Notes: a model not told the origin generated them from the sequence alone. A DNA stretch of 64,000 bases from Verrucomicrobiota bacterium (GCA_023426435.1 JAFAAS010000068.1:1-64000), one strand, 5' to 3'; positions 1 through 9,076 are shown, numbered from the stretch's first letter. Program-made: numbers and translations.

Positions 1-8
1 TCTCCAAA

Positions 9-29
9 GTGTCATATAATGTATGACAC
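9..29. promoter_or_regulatory. Perfect 8-bp inverted repeat around a TATAAT box, candidate operator/promoter
   Basis: The arms GTGTCATA (9-16) and TATGACAC (22-29) are exact reverse complements separated by 5 bases. The sequence TATAAT lies at 15-20 inside the dyad, so a bound repressor would cover a -10 element. The next gene starts at 130, leaving a leader of about 100 nt. The architecture is seen directly; the regulator family is not known, though GntR-type sites have comparable dyads. Confidence 0.5.
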
Positions 30-129
30 CTCCGCCTCCCGCTTTCCTCCGCCTCAACGAGTCACTTCCTTTTCCCGCCATTGCGCTCGCCGCCCGCGGT
101 CCGCTGCATTTCTTCAACTCCGTTTTGCT

Positions 130-897
130 ATGAAAAAAATCCTGCCCCTCACCTGTCTTTTCATCGCGCGCGCGTTCGCCGCCGCCCCCAACGACGGCCT
201 CCCCGCCCCCGAACTCACCGAGGTCTGGTCGCCCGTGCCGCCCGTCGTCTCCGCCCCCGCCAACGGAATTCCTTCCGACGCCATCGTTCTCTTCGACGGC
301 AAGAACCTCGACGCCTGGGAATCCCTCAAAAAAGAAACCCTCGGCCAACCCGCGCCGTGGAAACTCGAGGGTGACGCCTTCGTCGTCGTCCCCAAGACCG
401 GCGACATCCGCACCAAAGCCAGCTTCGGCGACGTTCAACTTCACATCGAATGGCGCTCTCCCGCCAAGGTCGTCGGCGAAGGCCAGGGCCGCGGCAACAG
501 CGGCATCTTCTTCATGGGCCAATACGAGCTCCAAGTCCTCGATTCCCACAACAACAAGACCTACCCGAACGGCCAGGCCGCCTCCGTCTATAAACAACAC
601 ATCCCGCTCGTGAACGCCTCCCGCGGCCCCGGCGAATGGCAAACCTACGATGCCATCTTTATCGCCCCGCGCTTCAACGCCGACGGCACGCTCCGCAGCC
701 CCGCCCGCCTGACCGTTTTCCACAACGGCGTGCTCGTCCAACACAACGTCGAAATCCAAGGCGCCACCGCCTGGCGCGGCAAACCGTCCTACAAGGCGCA
801 CGCCGCCAAGTTGCCCCTCCACCTCCAGGACCACAACGACCCCGTCGCTTTCCGCAACATCTGGGTCCGCGAGATCTCGCTGCGCGACACCGAATAA
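130..897 (+). CDS. Secreted DUF1080 (3-keto-disaccharide hydrolase-like) protein
   Basis: A 255-residue protein with a Sec signal peptide (MKKILPLTCLF, cleavage near AFA-AA around residue 18), so it probably acts in the periplasm or at the surface. The rest matches the DUF1080 concanavalin-like fold, now called 3-keto-disaccharide hydrolase: a KNLDAWES start, a GNSGIFFMGQYELQVLDS core around residues 125-145 and a GEWQTYD motif near 170. The family is abundant in Planctomycetes and Verrucomicrobia that degrade glycans. The reading frame extends upstream to an ATG at 19, but that lies inside a TATAAT-containing palindrome and would bury the signal peptide, so ATG 130 is preferred. A strong terminator follows. 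The substrate is not predictable from the sequence. Confidence 0.87.
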   Translation: MKKILPLTCLFIARAFAAAPNDGLPAPELTEVWSPVPPVVSAPANGIPSDAIVLFDGKNLDAWESLKKETLGQPAPWKLEGDAFVVVPKTGDIRTKASFGDVQLHIEWRSPAKVVGEGQGRGNSGIFFMGQYELQVLDSHNNKTYPNGQAASVYKQHIPLVNASRGPGEWQTYDAIFIAPRFNADGTLRSPARLTVFHNGVLVQHNVEIQGATAWRGKPSYKAHAAKLPLHLQDHNDPVAFRNIWVREISLRDTE

Positions 898-931
898 CTC
901 CGCCTTTGCGGGTCCGTCCCGCTCCCCGCCC

Positions 932-963
932 AACGGCAGACCTCCGGGTCCGCCGTTTTTTTA
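932..963 (+). terminator. Rho-independent terminator after the DUF1080 gene
   Basis: Outer stem AACGGC/GCCGTT (932-937 with 952-957), one mismatch, inner stem GACC/GGTC with a TCCG tetraloop, then a run of T residues to 962. It lies 35 bases after the stop codon of the DUF1080 gene and separates it from the convergent gene ending at 996. Confidence 0.8.
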
Positions 964-995
964 TTCCCCACGAACGCGCGCCGGGCGCTCGCCGC

Positions 996-2408
996 TCACT
1001 GCATCCGCAATGGCAACGATCTCACCCGCGCCGCCAGCTCGTTCAGCACGTTGCTCGTCTTCTGCTCGCCCACGTCTTCACCCGTTCGAATCGTGCGCGC
1101 CGGCAGGAAATTATTGATCACCGCACAGTAGTCGCTGTTGACCATGATCCCCAACAGTTCGCCCGTCTTGCTCAACACGAGATCTCCCCGCGAGGGAGCG
1201 AAGTCACCAAAGATCCGCCGAAACAGTCGGTTGTCCACGCGCACGAAACCGGGCTGCGACGCATCCAGCTTGAATCCGACTTCGCCATAACCCGCCCCGC
1301 CGCCGTTCACCAGCACCGCTTCCGGAAACCGAAACGGGTCCAAGGCGGTTGGATACACTTTCACGCCCATCGTCCTCGCCTCTTCGTCGCTCACCGGCAC
1401 CACCACGATGCGCGGATCGATCGACAGGAAATGCAGCTCCTGCGCATCCGCGCGTCCGCCGCCTTTCGAAAAATCCACCAGGATCTGATTCCAATCGTAG
1501 CTCGCATTCTCCACGAAGCGAAACGGCGTGTCCGCCACATGCATCAACGCATAGGTCTGCGAGCCGTCGGTCACGAGGATCGTCGAACTCGACGCCGACC
1601 GCGTCGCCGGCCCGAAAAACCCGTCGCGCACCGCGGTGAAATTCGTCGTCACACGATTCGCGAGAAAATCGTTGAACAACACGTTCGCATTGATCGGCCG
1701 ATTCTCGCGAATCTCCTTCGTCAACGCGCCCGACGACTCCGCCAGCTGCCCCACGCCTTGCGCCAGTTGCGTCGTCGCTTCCTGCACTTTCAACCGCTCT
1801 TCACGTTCCGCCACCACTTGCTCCCGCAGCGTCTCCGCCGTGCTGCGCAACATCTGCTTTTCCTGCTCCGCCACTTTCACCGCCACATTCAAACTCTCGA
1901 TCCGCTCCCGCGCTTCCACCTGGGCTTTCTCCGCCGCCGCCAACGCCTGCTGCTGCCGCTCCGCCTCCGCGCGCCGTTCCTCGAGCTCGCGTTGCAAACG
2001 CGCCAGCTCCTCCCGCGTCATCGCCGATTCCCGCGACGCCGCCTGCACTTTCGCGTTCAACTCTTCCGCCGTTTGCTGCGTCTGTTGCAGCGAGCTCGCC
2101 AGAGTCTGCCGCTCTGCTTCCAGCTTCTGACGGTCGGCTTCCAGCTTCGCGAGATTCTGCTCCCGCGTCGTCAGATTCGACTGCACCGACGCCAACTGCT
2201 GCGCCAGCTCCTCTCGGGTCGCGCGCTCGTCTTCGAGCGACAGCTTCATCGTCTCCACCAGATCCTGATCTTTCGTCACCGCATTCGCCGACATCTCCGG
2301 CACGGGCGGCTGCTTGACGGGCGCCGGCTCCGCCTTCTCCCAACGCGTGAGCGCGAGGAGATTCAGCAGGAGAAAATCGCAGAGAATGAGAAGAAGCGTC
2401 CTGTTCAT
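996..2408 (-). CDS. Membrane-anchored coiled-coil protein of unknown function
   Basis: 470 residues. Residues 1-20 form a hydrophobic signal-anchor (MNRTLLLILCDFLLLNLLAL). Residues about 55-235 are a long charged coiled coil rich in Glu, Arg, Gln and Ala. The C-terminal 230 residues are a globular domain ending with GDLVLSKTGELLGIMVNS. That motif is faintly like the end of a trypsin-fold domain, but I see no catalytic serine triad. It is probably the second gene of a two-gene operon: the upstream membrane-protein gene ends 15 bases before it. Together they look like a small envelope complex. No family was recognised with confidence and the trypsin-like suggestion is speculative. Confidence 0.75.
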   Translation of the reverse strand: MNRTLLLILCDFLLLNLLALTRWEKAEPAPVKQPPVPEMSANAVTKDQDLVETMKLSLEDERATREELAQQLASVQSNLTTREQNLAKLEADRQKLEAERQTLASSLQQTQQTAEELNAKVQAASRESAMTREELARLQRELEERRAEAERQQQALAAAEKAQVEARERIESLNVAVKVAEQEKQMLRSTAETLREQVVAEREERLKVQEATTQLAQGVGQLAESSGALTKEIRENRPINANVLFNDFLANRVTTNFTAVRDGFFGPATRSASSSTILVTDGSQTYALMHVADTPFRFVENASYDWNQILVDFSKGGGRADAQELHFLSIDPRIVVVPVSDEEARTMGVKVYPTALDPFRFPEAVLVNGGGAGYGEVGFKLDASQPGFVRVDNRLFRRIFGDFAPSRGDLVLSKTGELLGIMVNSDYCAVINNFLPARTIRTGEDVGEQKTSNVLNELAARVRSLPLRMQ

Positions 2409-2423
2409 GACGTCATCCGGAAA

Positions 2424-4130
2424 CTACAGCCGACCCGTCACCGGCACCGTCTGCGTCGCCGCCGGCATCGTCGGCATCACCGTCGGCGTCACCGCCTGGC
2501 TGTCCAAAATCAACTGCCGCTTGTAGGGCCGCACGTGACGGATCTTCACGAAGGCCACGCAGGTGATGCCGAAAAGATTCGAAGAATACGCCGCCAGCAG
2601 GTTCGGCTCGATCACGCCGAGCACCTGCAACACCAGCGCCGCCGCCGTTCCGCCGATGCCGACATACAGGCCGCCGTCAAAGAGGTTCTCCTCGTTCTCC
2701 ATCAGCCGGAGTTTCACCAGCGGCGACACCGGCGAGCGCGCGATGTCGCGGATCTTCATCAAGCAGGTGAAATACATCGCCACCTGCAGCGCGGCAAAAA
2801 AGCCAATCGAGAGAATCGTGGAGGAGTCCATGGTGGTAATCGTTTGATTGGGAGATTCGACGGGTGAGCTGGAATCGATGACGAGCGCCGGCAACACGAG
2901 TCGCTCGCGAAACTCAGAGGGCGGCGCCGCCTTCAACAAGAACGGTTCGGTCGCAACCACAATAAGCCCCGCAAACAAAAGCGCCAGCATCCCGCTGCGC
3001 ATGCGCGGCAATCCGAACACCATCCCCGCAGTCGGCGCCACGATCCAAAGATCGAGCCCGCGAAACACCAGAAATGCGCCGAGGAAATACGCCAGATACT
3101 TCACCACCAGCATCGCATGCGGGTGCAGCATCACGATCGACGCCGCCGTCCCGAGGCCCGCATCGACGGAATGATTCACCGGCACCTGCCGCAGCATCAG
3201 CTGCTGCACCGCCCCCTGCCCATGCGAAAGCGCCAGGTGCAGATCCCGCAATCCCGTCTCGCCGTATTGTATCAGATAACTGGCGACACGATCCGCCGAT
3301 CCCGAAAAGAGCGCCGCCACATACATCTGCGGAAACCGCTCCGGTGCCACGCGCGCGAGATGCGCGTATTGCCCGACCGTCTCCATGTCCTCCGTCCGCC
3401 GCACGAGCTCGCTCAACTGCGCCCAATCCAAGCGCCGGCCCAGCGACAACAAATCCAAAAAAAACGGCTCCAACCCGCCAAGGGTCTTCTGCGCGTTCGC
3501 CAAATCCGCCAGGCTCCGCACTTCCCGCTGCAACGCCGGCGAGAGATGCTCGCTTTGATACAGCAGCGCCGTGAGCAAAATGATCGCCTCCAACGGCTGC
3601 CCGCCCGCCTGCGTCGCCGGCACAAACCTTCCCGTCGACGTCAGCTCCCGCGTCTGCAGCAACGACCGCACGCCCAACGAACGCGAATTCGCCAGATATC
3701 CGCGCATCGTCGATCGCGCCCGCTCCGGCAAAAGAAACGTCAGCACCGGTGTGCTTTCCGTCCGGCCTTTGCTCTCCGACAAATTGAACAACGGCTCGAG
3801 AAACGGATCCCATCCGCCCCACGCCACCATCTCCGGTTGATGCGCCGACAACTCGTTCAACTGCCGCTCCAACACCTCCGCCTGCGGATCGTTCAAGGTC
3901 TCCGCCGCATCCAACACCAGCCTCGCCGGCCCAATCTTTTCCGCATCCACCAACTGCCGCCCAAACCCCGCGAGCGAGGGCGTGTTCTCTCCCGCTTCGC
4001 GCAACAGCGCCGGACTCACCGACTTCAGGTTTACCGGCACCGTCCACGCGGCCACCGCAATCGCGATTCCTGCGATCACCATCAGCGGAGCGATCAGCGA
4101 GCTTTTCGCGTAACCGGTTGAGTCGCTCAT
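2424..4130 (-). CDS. Polytopic membrane protein with large extracytoplasmic helical region, unknown function
   Basis: 568 residues. One transmembrane segment lies near the N terminus (about residues 11-30). A soluble, helix-rich region of about 300 residues with TPR-like character follows. The last 230 residues contain several hydrophobic segments, e.g. AYFLGAFLVFRGLDLWIV and MLALLFAGLIVVATEPFLL. The C-terminal tail is Pro/Thr-rich. It is transcribed ahead of the coiled-coil protein gene with a 15-base gap, so the two probably work together. The start codon at 4130 faces the peptide deformylase gene, giving a divergent arrangement with about 60 bases between them. I do not recognise the family. 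Confidence 0.75.
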   Translation of the reverse strand: MSDSTGYAKSSLIAPLMVIAGIAIAVAAWTVPVNLKSVSPALLREAGENTPSLAGFGRQLVDAEKIGPARLVLDAAETLNDPQAEVLERQLNELSAHQPEMVAWGGWDPFLEPLFNLSESKGRTESTPVLTFLLPERARSTMRGYLANSRSLGVRSLLQTRELTSTGRFVPATQAGGQPLEAIILLTALLYQSEHLSPALQREVRSLADLANAQKTLGGLEPFFLDLLSLGRRLDWAQLSELVRRTEDMETVGQYAHLARVAPERFPQMYVAALFSGSADRVASYLIQYGETGLRDLHLALSHGQGAVQQLMLRQVPVNHSVDAGLGTAASIVMLHPHAMLVVKYLAYFLGAFLVFRGLDLWIVAPTAGMVFGLPRMRSGMLALLFAGLIVVATEPFLLKAAPPSEFRERLVLPALVIDSSSPVESPNQTITTMDSSTILSIGFFAALQVAMYFTCLMKIRDIARSPVSPLVKLRLMENEENLFDGGLYVGIGGTAAALVLQVLGVIEPNLLAAYSSNLFGITCVAFVKIRHVRPYKRQLILDSQAVTPTVMPTMPAATQTVPVTGRL

Positions 4131-4191
4131 GTTAGGTAGTATTGGTTTGCAGAGCGAAATGGCAAACCCACGCTCCTGCGCCTACCGACCG

Positions 4192-4761
4192 ATGTCCCTG
4201 CCAATTGTTCATTACAACGATCCCGTTTTGAGACGTAAGGGCGACAAAATCACCAGCTTCGACGCGCCTCTCGCCGAGCTCTCCGCCGCCATGATCGAGA
4301 CCATGCACGCCGCCGGCGGCATCGGCCTCGCCGCCCAACAAATCGGCCGCGCCCTCCAGCTCTGCGTCGTCGATCTGCGCGCCGCCGAAATCGACTTCGA
4401 TTGGGAACTCGATGGCGCCAAACCGCCGCTCGAACTCTTCATGCCGATGACACTCGTCAACCCCGTCATCAAAATCGAACGCGACACCGACGACTACATC
4501 GTCGAGGAGGGCTGTCTCTCGTTTCCGAAAATCCGCGGCGATGTCGTCCGCCCCGACGAGATCACAGTCACGTTTCACGACGAACGCGGCATCCCTCACA
4601 TCCTCCGCTGCAACGGCCTCCTCGCCCGCTGCATCCAACACGAGGTCGATCACCTCAACGGCATCCTCTTCATCGACCGCATGGAAAAAAAGGTCCGCTC
4701 GAAAATCGACGCCGACATCAAGGCCCTCGCCAAAGCCACCCGCGACTCCGCCCACGCCTAA
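4192..4761 (+). CDS. def: Peptide deformylase
   Basis: Removes the formyl group from the N-terminal methionine of new proteins; a cytosolic metalloenzyme. All three family motifs are present in the 189-residue product: GIGLAAQQIG (residues 43-52), EEGCLS with metal-ligand C108, and QHEVDH with ligands H150 and H154 and catalytic E151. The frame stays open up to an ATG at 4129, but that would overlap the divergent gene's start and add 21 residues absent from the family. The ATG at 4192 gives the standard MSLPIVHYND opening. Length is normal for a type I/II bacterial deformylase. Confidence 0.95.
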   Translation: MSLPIVHYNDPVLRRKGDKITSFDAPLAELSAAMIETMHAAGGIGLAAQQIGRALQLCVVDLRAAEIDFDWELDGAKPPLELFMPMTLVNPVIKIERDTDDYIVEEGCLSFPKIRGDVVRPDEITVTFHDERGIPHILRCNGLLARCIQHEVDHLNGILFIDRMEKKVRSKIDADIKALAKATRDSAHA

Positions 4762-4920
4762 GCGAAGCCCGATGCCGTGAGCGACTTCCATCACGTTTCA
4801 CCGCTCTTCGAGTTCCGATTTTCCACGCCCGCTCTCCCTTCGCGTAAGTTCGTCTCCCTTCGTGGTTGAACCGAATCGTCCCGGCTTCCCCCACCTCATC
4901 GCCAGCCCCTCCACTCTCCC

Positions 4921-5997
4921 ATGTCTCAAAAATCCGACGGCATGAACTACGCCCCACAGGGCCAGCCGCGTCCCGTCGTCAAACCCGGCGAGTTCATCTT
5001 CGCCGCCGCTCACCTCGATCACGGTCACATCTACGGCCAGTGCAACGGCCTCCTCGAAGCCGGCGCCGAACTGCGTTGGGTCTTCGAACCCGACGCAGCG
5101 AAACGCGACGCCTTCCTCCAGAAATTTCCCCAAACCCGCGTCGCCCACTCACTCGATGAAATTCTCGACGACGCCGACGTGCAACTCGTCACCGCCGCCG
5201 CGATTCCCAACCAGCGCGGCGCCCTCGGTTGCCGCGTCATGTCCGCCGGCAAAGATTACTTCACCGACAAAACGCCGTTCACCACCTTCGAACAACTCGA
5301 CGAAGCCCGCCGCATCGCCGCCGCCACGCAGCGCAAATACATGGTTTACTTCAGCGAGCGGCTCCACGTCGAAGCCGCCATGCACGCCGGCGATCTCGTT
5401 CACGGCGGCGCCATCGGCCGCGTCGTTCAAGTCATCGGCCTCGGCCCGCATCGCCTCAACAAACCATCGCGCCCCGCCTGGTTCTTCGAACGCGAAAAAT
5501 TCGGCGGCATCCTCTGCGACATCGGCAGCCATCAATTCGAACAATTCCTCCACTTCACCGGCGCCACCGACGCGACCGTCACTCAGGCCGCCATCGCCAA
5601 CTACGCGAATCCCGATCACCCCGAATTCGAAGACTTCGGCGAAGCCTCCCTCACCGGCAACAACGGCACGTCCAACTACGTCCGCGTCGACTGGTTCACC
5701 CCCGACGGCCTCAGCACCTGGGGCGATGGTCGCACGATCATCCTCGGCACCAAGGGCTACATCGAACTCCGCAAATACGTCGACGTCGCCCGCGAGAAAT
5801 CCGGCGATCACCTCTATCTCGTCGACGACCGCGGCGAACACCACCTCGACGTCGCCGGCAAGGTCGGCTTCCGCTTCTTCGGCGAACTCATTCTCGACTG
5901 CCTAAACCGCACCGAAAAAGCGATGACCCAGGCGCACGCGTTCAAAGCCGCCGAGCTCTGCCTCCGCGCCCAAGCCGCCGCCCGCCGCCTCGCCTGA
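4921..5997 (+). CDS. Gfo/Idh/MocA family NAD(P)-dependent oxidoreductase
   Basis: 358 residues. An N-terminal Rossmann domain (about 20-145) includes the AHLDHGHIYGQCNGLLEAG segment and the SLDEILDDADVQLVTAAA pattern of this family. The KTPF segment near residue 119 corresponds to the usual EKP motif, with Lys retained but Glu replaced by Asp. The C-terminal alpha/beta domain contains DIGSHQFEQFLHFTG, whose His is in the position of the family's catalytic histidine. Members oxidise sugars, inositols or their derivatives; the substrate cannot be told here. No signal peptide is apparent, so it is probably cytosolic. The start could be ATG 4921 or ATG 4942. It is a single gene between def and the convergent phoH gene. 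Confidence 0.88.
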   Translation: MSQKSDGMNYAPQGQPRPVVKPGEFIFAAAHLDHGHIYGQCNGLLEAGAELRWVFEPDAAKRDAFLQKFPQTRVAHSLDEILDDADVQLVTAAAIPNQRGALGCRVMSAGKDYFTDKTPFTTFEQLDEARRIAAATQRKYMVYFSERLHVEAAMHAGDLVHGGAIGRVVQVIGLGPHRLNKPSRPAWFFEREKFGGILCDIGSHQFEQFLHFTGATDATVTQAAIANYANPDHPEFEDFGEASLTGNNGTSNYVRVDWFTPDGLSTWGDGRTIILGTKGYIELRKYVDVAREKSGDHLYLVDDRGEHHLDVAGKVGFRFFGELILDCLNRTEKAMTQAHAFKAAELCLRAQAAARRLA

Positions 5998-6049
5998 ACC
6001 TCGCGGTTCCAGGTCGCAGCAACCGTCCCGGCGAACCGTCGCGCCTCGC

Positions 6050-7591
6050 CTACAACAAATCCGCCGCCAGCTCCGCCAGCCTCGAACGCTCGCCCTTCAT
6101 CAATTTCACGTGGGCCGCGAGCGACTGCCCCTTCATCCGGTTGTGGCAGTAAACCAGTCCGTTGCTCCGCGAATCCACATACGGATTATCGATCTGCGCC
6201 GGATCGCCGATCAGCACGATCTTCGATCCTTCCGAAATTCGCGTGATCACCGTCTTCGCCTCATGCGGCGTCAGCTGCTGCGCTTCATCGAGAATGAAGA
6301 ACCGCCGCGCGATCGATCGCCCACGGATAAACGCCAGCGCCTCGATCTCCACCATCCCGCTCCGCAACAACCTCTCGTAAGGCTTCGCCAGCGCGCTGTT
6401 GCCATGCCCGCCATTCTGCGACGCATGACTCGGCTGCGGCGCGGTCAACGCCGCCACATAATGCTCGTCGCCTTTCTTGCGCTTCTTCTTGGCCACTTTC
6501 TTCGACGCAAATTGCGGCTCCTTCGGCGGCTTCGACGGCATCAACACCTCCAGCGCATCGTAATACGGCTGCAGCCACGGCTTCATCTTCTCCTCCAGCG
6601 TGCCGGGCAGAAATCCAATGTCCTTCCCCAGCGCGATCACCGGACGCGAGATCGACACGCCGTCATAACGCGAATGCTCGTCCTGCGTTTGATGCAGCGC
6701 CCCCGCGATCGACAACAACGTCTTGCCCGTGCCCGCTTTCCCGAAACAGGTCACAATGCTCACACTGTCATCGAGCAACGCATCCAAAAAAAACTGCTGC
6801 TCGAGATTGCGCGCGCGAATCGGCACCCCGCCGGGCGCCTTCACGAAATCCGGCAGCTTCAATCGCCGCACCAGCCCGTCCCCGTAATACCGCGCCGGCA
6901 TCGTCTTCCCTTCATCCGAGCGCAACAGCACATATTCGTTCAAATACATCGGACGCGCCAGCTCGTCCGCCAACTCGAACTCCCCTTCCGAACAAAACCG
7001 CTGTAGTTCGTAAATCGATACCGGAATCTCCCGATAACTCGCCTCGTCCACCGGCTCCGGAACTTTGTCGTTCAGATAATCTTCCGACTCCAACCCGACC
7101 GCGCGCGCCTTCAGCTGCACGTTGACGTCCTTCGTCACCAGGATCGTCGGCGGCGGAAACTGCTCCTGCACAAACAACGCCGCCGCGATGATCCGGTTGT
7201 CCTTCTTCGCCAGGTCCGGCAGGATCGCGCGCAGCCGCTGCATCGCGGGCGACGTGCGATTCGGATCCACGAGGTAAGGATTGATGATGATCGAAAGCGT
7301 GCCGCCATTCGGCAGCTCGACGCCTTCGTGCATCGACCGCGAATCCGGCAGCAACTCCTGCAGGATCCGATGCACGCGCCGCGCATTGCGCCCGCGCTCG
7401 GTCGATTGCTCCGCTTTGATCGAGTCCAGCTCCTCCAGGACTTCGACGGGAATCGCGAGGTTGTTGTCCTCGAATTTGTAGATCGACTGCGGGTCGTGAA
7501 GGAGAACGTTCGTGTCGAGCACGAAGGTCTTCACTCTGGCCGTCACCCTGAACCGCGGATTTGGGGCTAGCGCCCCGCGGGAATTTTCCAT
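6050..7591 (-). CDS. PIN domain-PhoH ATPase fusion (PhoH2-type)
   Basis: A 513-residue protein with an N-terminal PIN ribonuclease domain (about 15-150; VLDTNVLLHDP acidic motif, later acidic residues in the KKDNRIIAA region). A PhoH P-loop ATPase domain follows (about 250-500): Walker A FGKAGTGKT, Walker B FFILDEAQQL and the sensor IGDPAQID. Fusions of this kind act as RNA helicase/RNase in mycobacteria (PhoH2) and are common across bacteria. A Lys-rich insertion (KKVAKKKRKKGDEHY) sits between the two halves of the ATPase. The frame is open to 7675, but ATG 7591 starts just before the PIN domain and is preferred. It appears to be monocistronic. Confidence 0.9.
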   Translation of the reverse strand: MENSRGALAPNPRFRVTARVKTFVLDTNVLLHDPQSIYKFEDNNLAIPVEVLEELDSIKAEQSTERGRNARRVHRILQELLPDSRSMHEGVELPNGGTLSIIINPYLVDPNRTSPAMQRLRAILPDLAKKDNRIIAAALFVQEQFPPPTILVTKDVNVQLKARAVGLESEDYLNDKVPEPVDEASYREIPVSIYELQRFCSEGEFELADELARPMYLNEYVLLRSDEGKTMPARYYGDGLVRRLKLPDFVKAPGGVPIRARNLEQQFFLDALLDDSVSIVTCFGKAGTGKTLLSIAGALHQTQDEHSRYDGVSISRPVIALGKDIGFLPGTLEEKMKPWLQPYYDALEVLMPSKPPKEPQFASKKVAKKKRKKGDEHYVAALTAPQPSHASQNGGHGNSALAKPYERLLRSGMVEIEALAFIRGRSIARRFFILDEAQQLTPHEAKTVITRISEGSKIVLIGDPAQIDNPYVDSRSNGLVYCHNRMKGQSLAAHVKLMKGERSRLAELAADLL

Positions 7592-7729
7592 CGTGTGTGG
7601 ATAACTTGTGAGCAACTGTGCACGAAGCGTGCCGCTTGTCCATGATAGAGTCCCGACGAGACTCGATTGTTTCATTTCTTCGGCGCGAACTCTGCAATCT
7701 GCACGCCAACTTTCCCCGCCTCTCGCGGA

Positions 7730-8044
7730 TCACGGAATAAATTCTTCCGGCGCGCGCGGCTTCTTCGGACGCGGCTCCGTCCACAAGCGCAACATATACT
7801 CCGCCAAATTCCGCATGCTCGTCCGTTGCACGCCTTGCCGCGCCGCCAGCTCCCGAAAGGGCGACGCCACCGCGCTCCGCTCCTCGAAATAATACCATAA
7901 GTCCGTCGCCAGTCGCGCCGCCGCCAGCGCGACGTCATCGCTCTGACGCAAAGTCGATTGAACCTTCGTTACCCAGAAATGTCTCTCCTCAGGGTGGGAT
8001 TGCACATAATCGAAAACCATCTGCTCGGCCGCATTCAAACTCAT
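7730..8044 (-). CDS. Small conserved-looking hypothetical protein
   Basis: 104 residues from ATG 8044 (MSLNAAEQMVF). The frame could extend to 8080, but the extra residues look untranslated. The protein is helical and charged, with aromatic clusters (HFWVTKVQ, LWYYFEERS) and a Lys/Pro/Arg-rich tail. No membrane segment or known motif is visible. It lies upstream of phoH on the same strand, with 138 bases between them. Function unknown. Confidence 0.65.
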   Translation of the reverse strand: MSLNAAEQMVFDYVQSHPEERHFWVTKVQSTLRQSDDVALAAARLATDLWYYFEERSAVASPFRELAARQGVQRTSMRNLAEYMLRLWTEPRPKKPRAPEEFIP

Positions 8045-8155
8045 GGGCCGGCAAGGTGGCGCGACCGTCCCCAAAAACAAACGGAATTAGCGGACCGAAC
8101 GTGCCATTGCATTCTGACTTTCAACTACTAGCATCCGAACGAACCCATCCTCCTC

Positions 8156-8968
8156 ATGTGGCCTAAACTCCGAGACCAGTTCCCCGCGATCCTTCTCACC
8201 GCGATTATCATCACCGGCGCGGCTTTCTGGCTTCATCATAAAACGGTCACCGACATGACCGTTCGCCAACAGACCGAACTCACGCCGCTGCGCGAACAAA
8301 ACGACGCACTCCGCCAAGCCGCCGAAGAGAACCGGCAACAGATCGAAGCCACCAACAAACTCCTCCGCGACGCCATCGCCCGCCGCGAAGCCGACATGTT
8401 CCGCACCGACGAGGAACTGCAGCAGCTCAACCTGGAGCGCATGGACGCGCTCGCCGAAGCCATCGCGCGCAAGGTCCAACCGTTCAACGCCCTCCCCAAA
8501 ACCCCCGAGGAAGCCGAGCAGATGCAGAACGAGCAGGTCGACAAGGTCTCCTCCCGCATGGCCGAGCGCATCCAGCCGATCCTCGCCGAGATGTCGAAGG
8601 ACCAAAACCTCACCCGCGAAACCATCGCGCAATACTCGCAGCGCATCTCCGATCAGGTCGGCAACGTCCTCACCGCCGAACTCGCGCGAAATCAGCAGCT
8701 CAACAACAATCTCCAAGCCACCCAGGCCGTCGCCCAGGATTCGCTCAAACTCTCGCACGAGATCACCGCGCTTTACCTGAGCTCCTTCAAAGACCAAGGC
8801 ATCCTCACCCGCCTCCTCACCCTGCCGGCCAACGTCGTCAAGGACGCCGCCAGCCTCAGCATCGTCTCGAGCAACGATCGCAAGAAGGTCGAAGAACAAC
8901 TCGTCGCCAAAATGGCCGAAATCGATCGCCGCCTCACCGAGCTCCAGCAACAAAACCCGCAGCACTAA
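8156..8968 (+). CDS. Single-pass membrane protein with long coiled coil, unknown function
   Basis: 270 residues. One transmembrane helix is present at about residues 10-27 (PAILLTAIIITGAAFWLH). Heptad-rich coiled coils with abundant Gln, Glu and Arg follow (about 35-100 and 130-200), and a short C-terminal helix is also heptad-rich (KKVEEQLVAKMAEIDRRL). It probably projects into the periplasm. No enzymatic motif is visible. It is a single gene followed immediately by a strong terminator. Similar simple anchored coiled-coil proteins are often structural or scaffolding, but that is inference only. Confidence 0.75.
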   Translation: MWPKLRDQFPAILLTAIIITGAAFWLHHKTVTDMTVRQQTELTPLREQNDALRQAAEENRQQIEATNKLLRDAIARREADMFRTDEELQQLNLERMDALAEAIARKVQPFNALPKTPEEAEQMQNEQVDKVSSRMAERIQPILAEMSKDQNLTRETIAQYSQRISDQVGNVLTAELARNQQLNNNLQATQAVAQDSLKLSHEITALYLSSFKDQGILTRLLTLPANVVKDAASLSIVSSNDRKKVEEQLVAKMAEIDRRLTELQQQNPQH

Positions 8969-8997
8969 TCCGCCCGGGTTTCCGTTTCCTCCGTCTC

Positions 8998-9026
8998 GCC
9001 GCGCGTTCCCCGCGCGGCTTTTTTTT
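8998..9026 (+). terminator. Strong rho-independent terminator
   Basis: Perfect 8-bp GC stem GCCGCGCG (8998-9005) with CGCGCGGC (9011-9018), a 5-base loop, and eight consecutive T residues. It is 30 bases after the stop of the coiled-coil membrane protein gene. Confidence 0.92.
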
Positions 9027-9033
9027 GCTCATT

Positions 9034-9055
9034 TCATTCTGAGCGAAGCGAAGAA
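9034..9055. repeat. Copy 1 of a 22-bp dispersed repeat
   Basis: Contains TTCTGAGCGAAGCGAAGAA. The identical 22 bases recur at 38616-38637, about 29.6 kb away, in another intergenic space. The two copies are in the same orientation. Similar short sequences are found scattered in many bacterial genomes; the origin is unknown. Confidence 0.7.
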
Positions 9056-9076
9056 TCCATTATATCATATTAAATA

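Noticed and set aside
19..129. Start of the DUF1080 gene at ATG 19
   Set aside because: It would place the start inside a palindrome with a -10 box and remove the natural signal peptide at 130.
636..2867. 743-residue plus-strand frame rich in Arg, His and Pro
   Set aside because: It lies opposite the coiled-coil protein gene and the end of the next one; composition and lack of motifs mark it as a GC-rich shadow.
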